From: Actinomycetospora cinnamomea
GTDB taxonomy: Bacteria > Actinomycetota > Actinomycetes > Mycobacteriales > Pseudonocardiaceae
Reading direction: 5' to 3'
Length of the DNA: 64,000 nucleotides
Assembly: GCF_003096675.1 (NCBI RefSeq)
Contig: NZ_QEKW01000004.1
Coordinates: 248,001 to 312,000, forward strand
The notes under the pieces were generated by a model. That model was not told where the DNA came from, ran no database searches, and worked only from the letters and a program-made list of their open reading frames with translations. The first letter of the stretch is position 1, and every line of letters starts with the position of its first letter. Below, piece by piece: positions 33,371 through 41,747 of this stretch. The position numbers were made by a program, and so were the translations under genes.

Positions 33371-34585
33371 CTAGTGCAGAGCCGAGACGGCGCGAGACCG
33401 CCCGATGTCCACGGGTACGCCGGCCCGCCACACGCGCCGGATGTCGCGGGTGGCGGTGATGTCGGCCAGCGGGTCGCCGGCGACGAGCAGGAGGTCGGCC
33501 CGGGCACCGACCGCGATCCGCCCGCGGTCGGGCAGGCCGAAGACGCGCGCAGGCGTGGTGGTCGCGGCGCGCAGCGCTTCCCGCGGCGACAGGCCGGCGC
33601 GGACGAGCAGCGCGAGCTCGAGGTGCATCGACGCCCCGTGCACCACCGCGGCCGCGTGCCCGGGCACGTCGTTGGCGTCGGTGCCGGCGAGGATCGTCGC
33701 GCCGGCGTCGACGAGGCGTCGCAGGTTGTCCTGCGCGTGCTCGTAGGACGCGCCGGCCGCGGAGCTCGTCGGCAGCCCGCCGCGGTCGCCGGCGCGCATC
33801 GCGGCGACGGCCTCGGGGTCGAGGCCCGCGATCAAGCGGCGGTCGGCGAGCAGCTCACCGGTGCTCGCGACGTCGGTGAGCGCCCGCATCATCGTCATCG
33901 TCGGGCAGACGACGAGCTCGGCGAGGTCGTCGTCGAGCGGGCCGTCGAGCGGGAGGTGGGTGAGGACGTCGACACCCGCGTCGCACGCGGTGCGGAACGC
34001 CCAGCGGGTCGGCGCGTGCGCGACGGTCAGCAGCCCGCGTTCCCGCGCAGCGGCGCACAGCGCGGCGACGGTCGCCGGCGCGAGCGTCGGTCGGGAGACG
34101 TCGGCCGCGTTCTCGACGAAGATCTTGAGGTAGTCGGAGCCCTCGCGCAGGCGGTCATCGACGAAGCGCTCGGCGTCCTCCGGGCCCGAGAGCCCCGGGA
34201 TGCGCCAGCCCGAGGGGTCGGGCGGCAGCATCACCGCCGGCCACCCGTCGACCGCACCGGCCATGAGGCCTGCACTGCGCAGGTCGGCCTCGTCGCTCCG
34301 CACCGCCGCCCGCCGGCGCTCCATCGCGGTGAACTGCGGCGGCGCCGAGAACATGTCGAGCACCGTGGTCACGCCGTGGCGCACGGCCTGGCCGAGGTTG
34401 CCGGCCCCGCGCAGGTGCACGTGCGCGTCGATCAGCCCGGGCAGCAGCGTCGCGCCCCGCCCGTCGACGTCCCCGGCGCGCTCGCCGGGCACGACGGCGG
34501 TGATCACGCCGTCCTCCACCGTCACCGTGGCCAGGCCCCGCGCGTCGGTGCCGTCGAAGACCCGGGCACCCGAGATCGTCGTCAT
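33371..34585 (-). CDS. Amidohydrolase-family protein
   Basis: A 404-residue metal-dependent hydrolase. The first beta-strand motif LIDAHVHLRG carries the HxH metal pair, LTVAHAPT and VLTHLPLDG give further histidines, and ILAGTDANDVPG contains the catalytic Asp. The composite-domain C-terminus GRIAVGARADLLLVAGDPLA is typical of imidazolonepropionase/prolidase-like members. It probably opens a ring or cleaves an amide in the cluster. ATG 34585 preferred over an upstream ATG because the alignment starts at ISGARVFDG. It is the last gene of the one-strand cluster from lysR (38569). Confidence 0.86.
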   Translation of the reverse strand: MTTISGARVFDGTDARGLATVTVEDGVITAVVPGERAGDVDGRGATLLPGLIDAHVHLRGAGNLGQAVRHGVTTVLDMFSAPPQFTAMERRRAAVRSDEADLRSAGLMAGAVDGWPAVMLPPDPSGWRIPGLSGPEDAERFVDDRLREGSDYLKIFVENAADVSRPTLAPATVAALCAAARERGLLTVAHAPTRWAFRTACDAGVDVLTHLPLDGPLDDDLAELVVCPTMTMMRALTDVASTGELLADRRLIAGLDPEAVAAMRAGDRGGLPTSSAAGASYEHAQDNLRRLVDAGATILAGTDANDVPGHAAAVVHGASMHLELALLVRAGLSPREALRAATTTPARVFGLPDRGRIAVGARADLLLVAGDPLADITATRDIRRVWRAGVPVDIGRSRAVSALH

Positions 34586-34655
34586 CGTCGCCTCCCCGTC
34601 GGCGGGTCCGAGTCGACTCCGCACGGGGACGGGACGCAAGGGGGCGCCGCCGGGA

Positions 34656-35597
34656 TCAGGCGAAGCAGGTCAACGGACCGCCGTGGTAGGTCACCATGTC
34701 GTCCAGCGCGCCGAAGACGTCGATCGCCCCGCCGCGCTCGAGCCCGTCGAGCTCGGCGTAGGCGCGGTGGAGGTTGCCGACGATCCGCTCGGCGTCGGGC
34801 CAGTCGGCGAAGCGCCCGAGATCGGTGTCCCGGGCGGCCTGCAACGGCATGACGCCGGCGGCGCGCCCACGCTCGGCGAGGTCGAGGACGAAGCGCAGGT
34901 AGTCCAGCGTCGCGTCGAGGGGCGCGCGGTCGTGGAAGACGGGGCCGTGGCCGGGCACCGTGGTTCGGGCGTCGAGGGGGAGCAGGACGTTCTCGAGGAC
35001 GTCGATCGCCCCGGCGACCGAGCCCATGAGCAGGAACGGCGTGCCGCCGTTGAACACCAGGTCGCCGCAGAACAGCGTCGAGCGGTCGGGGAACCAGACG
35101 ATCGAGTCGTTGGTCGTGTGGGCCGGGGTGCCGACGTGGAGGACCTCGCCGCGCAGGTCGCCGGCGTGCACCGCGACGCGGTCGGTGAAGGTGACGAACG
35201 GGGGATCGAGTGGCAGGTCGCCCCAGTCGGGGTTGTGCCAGTAGGGCAGCTCGCGGGCGGGGCCGAAGGCGATGGCCTCGGTGCGCGTCCTCTCGTGCGC
35301 GATGATCGCCGCGCCGCCGAACAGGGCGTTGCCGAAGGTGTGGTCGCCGTGGTGGTGGGTGTTCACGAGCGTCCGCACCGGCCGGTCGGTGACGGAGGCG
35401 ATCGCGTCGAGGAAGGCGCGGGTGCGGCGCTCGGTCGAGCAGGCGTCGATCGCGAGCACGCCCTGCGGCCCGACGACGAAGCCGGTGTTGTTGATCCACC
35501 ACGTGCCGTCGGGCTGCACGTAGGCGTGGATGCCGTCGGAGACCTCCTCGCGGCGCGGGGGCCCGGGGACGGTGATGTCGTCGGTGCGGCTGCTCAT
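34656..35597 (-). CDS. Metallo-beta-lactamase-fold hydrolase
   Basis: A 313-residue MBL-fold protein. The metal motif THHHGDH (HxHxDH) is at about 80-86, further ligands in GTPAHTTND, FCGDLVF and PGHGPVF. There is no signal peptide. The fold hydrolyses thioesters, lactones or esters; the cluster suggests a step on a CoA or lactone intermediate. ATG 35597 overlaps the stop of the FAA gene (ATGA). 70 nt separate it from the amidohydrolase gene. Confidence 0.88.
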   Translation of the reverse strand: MSSRTDDITVPGPPRREEVSDGIHAYVQPDGTWWINNTGFVVGPQGVLAIDACSTERRTRAFLDAIASVTDRPVRTLVNTHHHGDHTFGNALFGGAAIIAHERTRTEAIAFGPARELPYWHNPDWGDLPLDPPFVTFTDRVAVHAGDLRGEVLHVGTPAHTTNDSIVWFPDRSTLFCGDLVFNGGTPFLLMGSVAGAIDVLENVLLPLDARTTVPGHGPVFHDRAPLDATLDYLRFVLDLAERGRAAGVMPLQAARDTDLGRFADWPDAERIVGNLHRAYAELDGLERGGAIDVFGALDDMVTYHGGPLTCFA

Positions 35598-36499
35598 CTA
35601 GGGTCTCCTCCGCGCAGCGGGATCGGGTCGGGGCCGGGGACGACGCCGGCGTCGATGGCCCCGAGCCCCTCGGCCTCGAGGTGGACGCGGTCGCCGGGCT
35701 GCAGCCACGGGTACGCGTCGGCCCCGTGGACGCGGGAGAGCTCGAGCAGGCAGCCGGTGCCGACCGTCCCCGAGCCGATGAGGTCGCCGGGCACGACGCG
35801 TGTCCCGCGGGACGCGTACGCGATCATCTCCGCGAAGCTCCAGTAGAGGGTGTCGAGCCGGCCCGCGCTGCACGGCCGGCCGTTCACCGAGGCCGTCATG
35901 GCCGCAGCGGGGGCGAGCTCGTCGGGGGTGAGCATCCACGGCCCGCAGCTCGAGGCGAAGTCCTTGCCCTTCGCCGGGCCGAGGTTGAGCTTCATCTCGG
36001 TGCCCTGCAGGTCCCGGGCGCTCCAGTCGCAGAACAGCACGTAGCCCGTGATGTGGCCGGCCGCGTCGGCGGGGGCGAGGTCACGGCCCTCACGGCCGAT
36101 CACCGCCGCGATCTCCAGCTCGTAGTCCAGCGCCTGGCTGCCCGGCGGGACGGCGACGTCGGCGTGCGGGCCGAGCAGGGACGCGGGGTTGGTGAAGTAG
36201 AAGACCGGCTGGGAGTACCAGAGCGGATCGACCTCCAGGCCGATCGCCGCGCTCGCCGTGACGACGTGCTCCTCGAACGCCATGAAGTCGCGGATCGACG
36301 GCGGGCGGGGGATCGGGGCGAGCAGCTCGACGTCCCCCACCGGCTCCTGGTCCGCGGCGGCGTCCGCCGCCCCGCCGAGCCGGTCCTCGGCGATCAGCGT
36401 GAGCAGCGTCGTCTCCTCCGGCACGGGGTGCAGGCGGTCGCCCCGCCACACCCCGACCCGCTCCCGGCCGTCACGATCACGGACGGTGCTCCAACGCAC
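35594..36499 (-). CDS. Fumarylacetoacetate hydrolase family protein
   Basis: A 301-residue FAA-fold enzyme. The metal-binding acidic residues are in LDYELEIAAVIGREG (ExE) and FCDWSARDLQG (Asp); IRDFMAFEEHV holds the His-Glu pair and GPWMLTPDEL and GSGTVGTGCLLEL complete the fold. FAA enzymes break C-C bonds of diketo acids or act as decarboxylases/hydratases in aromatic catabolism. ATG 36499 is 10 nt from the metE-like stop, so the genes are tightly linked. Confidence 0.9.
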   Translation of the reverse strand: MRWSTVRDRDGRERVGVWRGDRLHPVPEETTLLTLIAEDRLGGAADAAADQEPVGDVELLAPIPRPPSIRDFMAFEEHVVTASAAIGLEVDPLWYSQPVFYFTNPASLLGPHADVAVPPGSQALDYELEIAAVIGREGRDLAPADAAGHITGYVLFCDWSARDLQGTEMKLNLGPAKGKDFASSCGPWMLTPDELAPAAAMTASVNGRPCSAGRLDTLYWSFAEMIAYASRGTRVVPGDLIGSGTVGTGCLLELSRVHGADAYPWLQPGDRVHLEAEGLGAIDAGVVPGPDPIPLRGGDPR

Positions 36500-36509
36500 G
36501 GCATCTCCC

Positions 36510-37601
36510 TCAGGCGAACTCGGCGCGCAACTGCTCGGCGGCCAGAGCCATCGACTCGAGCTTGCCGCGGGCCATCGGGCGCGGCAGCGAGAACAGGCCG
36601 CAGTCCGAGGTCAGGTGCACGCGGTCGGCCGGCACGTGCTCGAGGGCCTTGCGCACGCCGGCGACGATCGTCTCCGGTGTCTCGACCACCAGCCGCTTGA
36701 TGTCGATGCAGCCGACACCGATGCCCTTGTCGCTGGGGTGGCGCGACCAGAGGGCGAAGTCGTCGTCGGGGAACCCGGTCTCGGCGAACGCGTACTCGAC
36801 GGCGTCGACCTCGAGGTCGCTCGCCACCAGCTCGTGGAACCCCGCGTACGGCGTGATGCCGACGGGGACGCCGCTGGCGAGGTGGCAGATGTGGAAGATC
36901 GTCAGGGCCTCGACGCCGTCCAGGGCGCGGTTGAGCGTCTCGACGACCAGCGGGTAGTCCTCGGGCTGGTGCAGGGTGAAGCCGACGTCGTCGAGCTGCA
37001 GCACCTCGACCCCCGCGGCCACCGCGTCCTTGAACTCGGCGTTGTAGGCGTCGGCGAGGTCGCGGTACAGCGCCTTCTTGTCGCCGTAGTGCCGGTCGGT
37101 CAGCCAGCCCGCCAGGTTGGCGGGGCCCATGCCGCTGCAGAACTTCACGGTGCGGGGGCTCACGGCGCGGGCCGCGGTCCACAGGTCGGCGAGGTGCATG
37201 GTGCCGCGGCCGATGGGGCCGTCCACCGCCACCTCGCTCCATGTGCCGGCGAAGGGGGCGGAGGTCTCGCGGCCGAAGGCGGCGAACACGTGGTTCGGCG
37301 CGGGCTCCACGGTGATGCCGTCGAGGTGGTAGCTCGGGTAGAGCAGGAACGAGGAGATGAAGCCCTCGTGGCGGTCGTACCAGAGGTGCCCGTCGGTGGG
37401 CAGGTCCAGGCCGGCGTCGATCTGGTCGCCGATCATCGCGCGCACGCCGTCGGCGTAGGCCTCGGCGAAGTCGCCGCGGCGCAGCGCCACCCGGATGTCC
37501 TCGGCGCCGAGGTCGAAGGTGTTCCACCGCGGCCGGGGGTAGGAGCCCACCGCGGTCGTCGGGAAGAGGTGGCCGAAGTGCTCGCTGAGCCGGCGGGGCA
37601 T
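36510..37601 (-). CDS. MetE-like (UROD/MetE-fold) enzyme
   Basis: A 363-residue TIM barrel of the cobalamin-independent methionine synthase C-terminal type. The zinc site is formed by FHICH (His237, Cys239) and TSDCG (Cys334), with Glu in DAVEYAFAETG. The N-terminal MetE domain is absent, as in methyltransferases that act on alternative thiols and in epoxyalkane:coenzyme M transferases. Context with FAA, MBL and amidohydrolase genes suggests a catabolic rather than methionine-synthesis role. ATG 37601 has GGGAGG upstream, inside a hairpin. First gene after lysR. Confidence 0.82.
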   Translation of the reverse strand: MPRRLSEHFGHLFPTTAVGSYPRPRWNTFDLGAEDIRVALRRGDFAEAYADGVRAMIGDQIDAGLDLPTDGHLWYDRHEGFISSFLLYPSYHLDGITVEPAPNHVFAAFGRETSAPFAGTWSEVAVDGPIGRGTMHLADLWTAARAVSPRTVKFCSGMGPANLAGWLTDRHYGDKKALYRDLADAYNAEFKDAVAAGVEVLQLDDVGFTLHQPEDYPLVVETLNRALDGVEALTIFHICHLASGVPVGITPYAGFHELVASDLEVDAVEYAFAETGFPDDDFALWSRHPSDKGIGVGCIDIKRLVVETPETIVAGVRKALEHVPADRVHLTSDCGLFSLPRPMARGKLESMALAAEQLRAEFA

Positions 37602-37610
37602 GGCAGGCCT

Positions 37611-37632
37611 CCCACGACGTCGGGGTCGTGGG
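37611..37632 (-). promoter_or_regulatory. Hairpin over the ribosome site of the metE-like gene
   Basis: Arms CCCACGAC (37611-37618) and GTCGTGGG (37625-37632), 6-nt loop. On the minus strand the second arm runs straight into the GGGAGG ribosome site 10 nt before ATG 37601. It could end lysR transcription or control translation of the metE-like gene. Confidence 0.45.
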
Positions 37633-37699
37633 TTTCACCGTGGCGCGGGTGGGACGTCGGATCACGTGCCGGATCGGTTGCGATCGCCCCTTGACGTGC

Positions 37700-38569
37700 T
37701 CAGGCGTGGGTCAGCAGACCGACGGCCTGGCGGAAGGCGAGCGTCGCGCGTGACTCGTCGCCGGGGCGGGTCGCGAGCGAGACCTGGGCGCTCGGCCACC
37801 CGATCGGCACGAACCGCACGTCGGGGTGGGGGAAGAACCGCCGGGCCGGGTCGCCGTGCAGGCCGAGCAGCCCGGACGTGGCGACGGCGGTCGGGATGGC
37901 CGCCGGGGTGCGGACGGTCGGCGCGCGCCGCGACGTCTCGCCGGCGGGCCCGGCCCACCGCGCCAGGCCGGGGTGGCGCCCGAGCGGGCGGACCCAGGCC
38001 CAGCCCTCGACGTCACGGTCCTCGAGGCGCTCGGCGTCGGCCAGCGGGCTCGTGGCGGGGACGACCGCGACCGCCTCGGCCTCGAGCAGCGGGTCGAGGC
38101 GCACCCCGTCCACCGGGCCCACATCGTGGACCACCGCGACGTCGACCTCGCCGGCGCGCACGGCGTCGAACTGGCTGTCCCAGTCCAGCTCGACGTGCAC
38201 GAGGCTGCGGCCCGGCAGCTGCGCGTGGACCAGCTGCCGCAGCTCCGCCCAGCGGTCGGCGGCCCCGAACCCCAGGACTCCCACCCGCACCACCGTGTCG
38301 TCGCCGGTCGGCGGGGCGTCGCGGGCGGCGGCGGCGAGGTCGTCGACCTGCGCCAGGACGTCGCGGGCCCGCTGGACGAGGCGGGCGCCGGCCGGGGTGA
38401 GCCCGACGCGGCGGCTCGTCCGGTCGAACAGCCGCGCCCCCACCTCCTTCTCCAGGGCGTGGACGTGCCGCCCGAAGGCCTGCGGGGCGATCCAGTGCCG
38501 CTCGGCCGCCTTCCGGAAGTGCAGCTCCTCCGCCAGCGTCACCACGTAGCGGAGCGCGCGTAGGTCCAT
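37700..38569 (-). CDS. LysR-family regulator
   Basis: A 289-residue LysR regulator. N-terminal winged helix: LRYVVTLAEELHFRKAAERH and LFDRTSRRVGLTPAGARLV; the effector domain follows (about 95-285). It is upstream of the metE-FAA-MBL-amidohydrolase run on the same strand and divergent from the SDR-QueA-ABM operon, so it may control either or both. ATG 38569 aligns with relatives. Gap to metE-like gene 98 nt, gap to SDR 91 nt. Confidence 0.88.
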   Translation of the reverse strand: MDLRALRYVVTLAEELHFRKAAERHWIAPQAFGRHVHALEKEVGARLFDRTSRRVGLTPAGARLVQRARDVLAQVDDLAAAARDAPPTGDDTVVRVGVLGFGAADRWAELRQLVHAQLPGRSLVHVELDWDSQFDAVRAGEVDVAVVHDVGPVDGVRLDPLLEAEAVAVVPATSPLADAERLEDRDVEGWAWVRPLGRHPGLARWAGPAGETSRRAPTVRTPAAIPTAVATSGLLGLHGDPARRFFPHPDVRFVPIGWPSAQVSLATRPGDESRATLAFRQAVGLLTHA

Positions 38570-38660
38570 GTCCGCCTCCGTGCCCGGCGACGCTACTGCC
38601 CCGGCGGGCGCGGGGGAACGGGCTTGACCTGCACCTTCGTAGAGGTCGCACCGTCGGGAC

Positions 38661-39356
38661 ATGACCGCACACCGATCCATCGCCCTCGTCACCGGCGCGT
38701 CCCGCGGGCTCGGGCGCGCCCTCGCCGCCGACCTCGCCCGCGACGGCTGGCGTGTCGTCGTCGACGCGCGTCACGGCGACCAGCTCGCCGACGCCGTCGC
38801 CGGCCTGCCCGGGGTCGTCGACGTCCCCGGCGACGTCGCCGACCCCGCCCACCGCACGGCGCTCGCCGAGATCGTCGACGATCTCGGCGGCCTCGACCTC
38901 CTCGTCCTCAACGCGAGCGTGCTCGGGCCCAGCCCGCAGCCGGAGCTCGCCGACTACCCCCTCGACGTGCTCGAGCAGGTCCTGCGGGTGAACGTCCTCG
39001 CGCCGCTCGGCCTGGTCCAGGCGCTGCGGGGTCTGCTGCGGCCCGGTGCGCGGATCCTCGCCGTCACCTCCGACGCGGGCGCCGAGCCCATGGCCGGGTG
39101 GGGCGGCTACGGGACCTCGAAGGCGGCGCTCGAGCACCTCGCCGCCGTCCTGGCCGTGGAGAACCCGCAGTGGCGCGTCTACGTCGTCGACCCCGGCGAC
39201 ATGCGCACCGCCATGCACCAGGAGGCGTTCCCGGGCGAGGACATCAGCGACCGGCCCGAGCCCGAGACGGTCGTGCCCGCGCTGCGCGCCCTCGTCGACG
39301 GCGACCTCCCGAGCGGCCGTCACCGCGCCGCCGACCTGGTGGCGGTGACGTCGTGA
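38661..39356 (+). CDS. Short-chain dehydrogenase/reductase
   Basis: A 231-residue SDR. It has LVTGASRGLGRA (TGxxxGxG, about 10-17), LVLNASVLG in place of the usual NAG, the catalytic serine in AVTSDAGAE and YGTSKAALEH (YxxxK). VVDPGDMRTAMHQEAFPG follows. Substrate unknown. It is the first gene of a three-gene operon with 4-nt overlaps (SDR, QueA-like, ABM-like). The upstream gap holds a GACCT/AGGTC inverted repeat (about 38625-38650) that could be the LysR target. Confidence 0.86.
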   Translation: MTAHRSIALVTGASRGLGRALAADLARDGWRVVVDARHGDQLADAVAGLPGVVDVPGDVADPAHRTALAEIVDDLGGLDLLVLNASVLGPSPQPELADYPLDVLEQVLRVNVLAPLGLVQALRGLLRPGARILAVTSDAGAEPMAGWGGYGTSKAALEHLAAVLAVENPQWRVYVVDPGDMRTAMHQEAFPGEDISDRPEPETVVPALRALVDGDLPSGRHRAADLVAVTS

Positions 39357-40399
39357 GCGTCGTCCCGGCCACCCGCTTCGTCCTGCCGGCCGGGGCCGAG
39401 GCGCACGAGCCGCCGGAGCACCGTGGGCTCGCCCGCGACGAGGTGCGGCTGCTGGTCGCGCGTCCCGGGGGTGTGGCGCACCGCCGGTTCCTCGACCTCG
39501 CCGACGTCCTCGAACCCGGCGACCTGCTGGTCGTCAACACCTCCGCGACGCTCGCGGCCGCGCTCGACGCCCGGCACGCCGACGGGCGGGCGATGACGGT
39601 GCACGTCGCCACCGCGCTGGACGACGGGACCTGGGTGGTCGAGCCGCGGCGCCCGGACGGCCCGGAACGCGACGTCGCCGCGGGCGACCGGCTGGAGCTG
39701 CCAGGCGTCGCCCTCACCCTCGTCGCGCCCTACCCCGACGAGGACGCCCCGCGACGCCTGTGGCGGGCGCGGCCGTGGCCGCCGGTCGGCCTGGTCGGCT
39801 ACCTCGCGCGCTACGGACGGCCGATCGCCTACGGGCACCTCGGCGGGCGCTTCCCGCTCGCCGACCACCAGACCGTCTACGCGACCCTCCCGGGCAGCGC
39901 CGAGATGCCCAGCGCCGGGCGGCCGCTCTCGGAGCGGCTGCTCGTGCGGCTGGTGGCGCGCGGGGTGACGGTGGCGCCGCTCGTCCTGCACGCCGGGGTG
40001 TCGAGCCCGGAGAAGCACGAGCCGCCGACGCCCGAGCGCTTCTCCGTGCCGTCGGCGACGGCACGGCTCGTGAACTCGGCGCGCGACGCCGGGGCGCGGG
40101 TCGTGGCCGTCGGGACGACCGTGGTGCGGGCGCTGGAGACGGTGGCCACCCCCGACGGAACCGTGTCCCCGGGACACGGCTGGACCGACCTCGTCCTCGG
40201 CACCCACCGCCCGGCCCGGACGGTCACCGGTCTGGTGTCCGGGCTGCACGAGCCCGAGGCGAGCCATCTGGCGCTGCTCGAGGCGGTCGCCGGTCCGGAG
40301 CTGGTGGGGCGGACCTACGAGGCCGCGGTGCGCGAGGGCTACCTCTGGCACGAGTTCGGCGACTCGACGCTCCTGCTACCCACGGAGGTCTCGCGGTGA
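39353..40399 (+). CDS. QueA-like tRNA ribosyltransferase-isomerase family protein
   Basis: A 348-residue protein of the S-adenosylmethionine:tRNA ribosyltransferase-isomerase family. Recognised parts are LEPGDLLVVNTSATLAAAL (for VNDTRVIPAR), FPLADHQTVYAT, ARVVAVGTTVVRALETVA and GHGWTDLVLG, then EASHLALLEAVAG. Several signature residues of true QueA are changed, for example in the NDTxVIPAR motif. QueA makes epoxyqueuosine in tRNA, but no queuosine genes are nearby and many actinomycetes lack them, so the reaction may differ. GTG 39353 overlaps the SDR stop (GTGA) by 4 nt. Confidence 0.82.
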   Translation: MSVVPATRFVLPAGAEAHEPPEHRGLARDEVRLLVARPGGVAHRRFLDLADVLEPGDLLVVNTSATLAAALDARHADGRAMTVHVATALDDGTWVVEPRRPDGPERDVAAGDRLELPGVALTLVAPYPDEDAPRRLWRARPWPPVGLVGYLARYGRPIAYGHLGGRFPLADHQTVYATLPGSAEMPSAGRPLSERLLVRLVARGVTVAPLVLHAGVSSPEKHEPPTPERFSVPSATARLVNSARDAGARVVAVGTTVVRALETVATPDGTVSPGHGWTDLVLGTHRPARTVTGLVSGLHEPEASHLALLEAVAGPELVGRTYEAAVREGYLWHEFGDSTLLLPTEVSR

Positions 40400-40800
40400 C
40401 GACACGATCCACCCGGCACGCGCCGCTGCTCCTGCACAACACCATGCGGATCACGCCCGGCCACCTCGACGAGTTCCGCCGGGCCGTGGAGCGGGCCGTG
40501 GTGTTCGTCGAGGAGCACGGCCCGCAGCTCGCGGTCCAGGTGTTCGTCGACGAGGAGCAGCTCGTCGCGCACAGCTTCCAGCTCTACCCGGACTCCGCGG
40601 CGATCGCGCGGCACTGGCAGCTGTCCGACCCCTACATCGCCGCCGTGATGGAGCACTGCACGGTCGAGCGCCTCGAGATGTACGGCGAGCCCGAGGAGGA
40701 CGTCGTCGGCGACGCGTTCCGTCCGGACGTCGCCGGGGACGTGCCGCGCACGGTCGTGCCGCGGCTCATCGGTTTCGTACGGTCTGCGGGAGACGCTTGA
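40396..40800 (+). CDS. ABM-like dimeric alpha/beta barrel protein
   Basis: A 134-residue protein with a predicted ferredoxin-like dimeric fold: MRITPGHLDEFRRAVERAVV, AVQVFVDEEQLVAHSFQLYP and YIAAVMEHCTVERLEMYG, like antibiotic biosynthesis monooxygenase (ABM) domains and related dimeric barrels. No cofactor motif is needed in this fold. GTG 40396 overlaps the QueA-like stop. Third gene of the operon; possibly acts with the SDR. Confidence 0.65.
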   Translation: MTTRSTRHAPLLLHNTMRITPGHLDEFRRAVERAVVFVEEHGPQLAVQVFVDEEQLVAHSFQLYPDSAAIARHWQLSDPYIAAVMEHCTVERLEMYGEPEEDVVGDAFRPDVAGDVPRTVVPRLIGFVRSAGDA

Positions 40801-40801
40801 C

Positions 40802-40818
40802 CCTCACGCGACGAGAGG
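40802..40818. promoter_or_regulatory. Candidate operator of the TipA-like regulator
   Basis: CCTCACGCGACGAGAGG is an imperfect dyad (CCTC n CG nnn CG n GAGG) just downstream of TTGACC (40797-40802) and 16 nt before the merR start, the position MerR-type operators take between -35 and -10. Confidence 0.5.
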
Positions 40819-40833
40819 CTCCACGGTGGTGCC

Positions 40834-41613
40834 ATGACCGAGACGGCACGGGCGACGACCACATGGACGGTGGGGCAGGTCGCCGAGCGTTCCGGGGTGA
40901 CGGTCCGGACCCTGCACCACTACGACGAGATCGGGCTGCTGCGCCCGAGCCGGCGGAGTGCGTCGGGCTACCGGCTCTACACCGACGAGGACCTCGTGCG
41001 CCTGCAGCACGTGGTGGTCTACCGGCGGCTCGGGTTCTCGCTCGAGGAGGTCGCCGTCCTCCTCGACGACCCCGAGGCCGACGTCGCCGCGCACCTGCGC
41101 CGGCAGCGGGCCGCGGTCATGTCCCGGCTGGACGAGCTCGCCGAGCTCGTCACGGCCATCGACCGAGCCCTGGAGGCAGAAGTGTCCGGAATCCAGCTGA
41201 CCCCCGAGGAGCAGCGCGAGCTGTTCGGGGACGACTTCAAGGAGGAGTACCAGACCGAGGCGCGCGAGCGCTGGGGCGACACCGACGCGTGGCGCCAGTC
41301 CCAGCAGCGCACCTCGCAGTACACGAAGGCCGACTGGCAGGAGATCAAGGCGGAGGGCGACGAGATCAACGCCCGCTTCGTCGAGGCCCTGCAGACGGGC
41401 GAGCCCGCCGACTCCCCGGCGGCCGTGGACGCCGCCGAGGCCCACCGCCAACACATCACGCGGTGGTTCTACGACTGCCCGGCCGAGATGCACGCCTGCA
41501 TCTCGGACATGTACGTGTCCGACCCGCGATTCACGAAGACCTACGAGGACATCGCGGTGGGGCTGGCGCAGTACGTCCGCGACGCCGTGCACGCCAACGC
41601 CGCTCGGCGGTGA
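40834..41613 (+). CDS. TipA-like MerR-family regulator
   Basis: A 259-residue regulator. The MerR DNA-binding domain is at 10-80 (WTVGQVAERSGVTVRTLHHY, EIGLLRPSRRSASGYRLYT), a dimerisation coil follows (about 85-120), and residues about 135-255 are a TipAS ligand domain (LFGDDFKEEYQTEARERWGD, FYDCPAEMHACISDMYVSDP). TipA-type proteins bind thiopeptides or other drugs and activate efflux or their own gene. It follows the ABM gene by 33 nt but seems to have its own promoter. A strong hairpin ends it. Confidence 0.9.
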   Translation: MTETARATTTWTVGQVAERSGVTVRTLHHYDEIGLLRPSRRSASGYRLYTDEDLVRLQHVVVYRRLGFSLEEVAVLLDDPEADVAAHLRRQRAAVMSRLDELAELVTAIDRALEAEVSGIQLTPEEQRELFGDDFKEEYQTEARERWGDTDAWRQSQQRTSQYTKADWQEIKAEGDEINARFVEALQTGEPADSPAAVDAAEAHRQHITRWFYDCPAEMHACISDMYVSDPRFTKTYEDIAVGLAQYVRDAVHANAARR

Positions 41614-41621
41614 GGGGCGAG

Positions 41622-41658
41622 GGGGAGGAACCGTGTCCTCGGGACACGGTTCCTCCCC
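41622..41658 (+). terminator. Strong hairpin terminator after merR
   Basis: A 17-bp perfect stem with a 3-nt loop: GGGGAGGAACCGTGTCC (41622-41638) and GGACACGGTTCCTCCCC (41642-41658). Eight nt past the merR stop. Its core AACCGTGTCC/GGACACGGTT recurs at 42673. Confidence 0.85.
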
Positions 41659-41747
41659 GACGGGCTCGACCGAACCGGCCCCACGACGGAGTCGTGGTGG
41701 CTACCGTGTCGCCGAGCCCGAGGATCTCCCGACGAGGACGGTGACCC

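Noticed and set aside
33174-33374. A 66-codon plus-strand open frame
   Set aside because: No ribosome site, no recognisable fold, codon bias unlike the neighbours.
40161-40179. CCGTGTCCCcGGGACACGG inside the QueA-like gene, similar to the hairpin core at 41622 and 42673
   Set aside because: It lies within a conserved coding stretch (GTVSPGHGW) and lacks the AA/TT extension on the right arm; most likely codon-driven chance.
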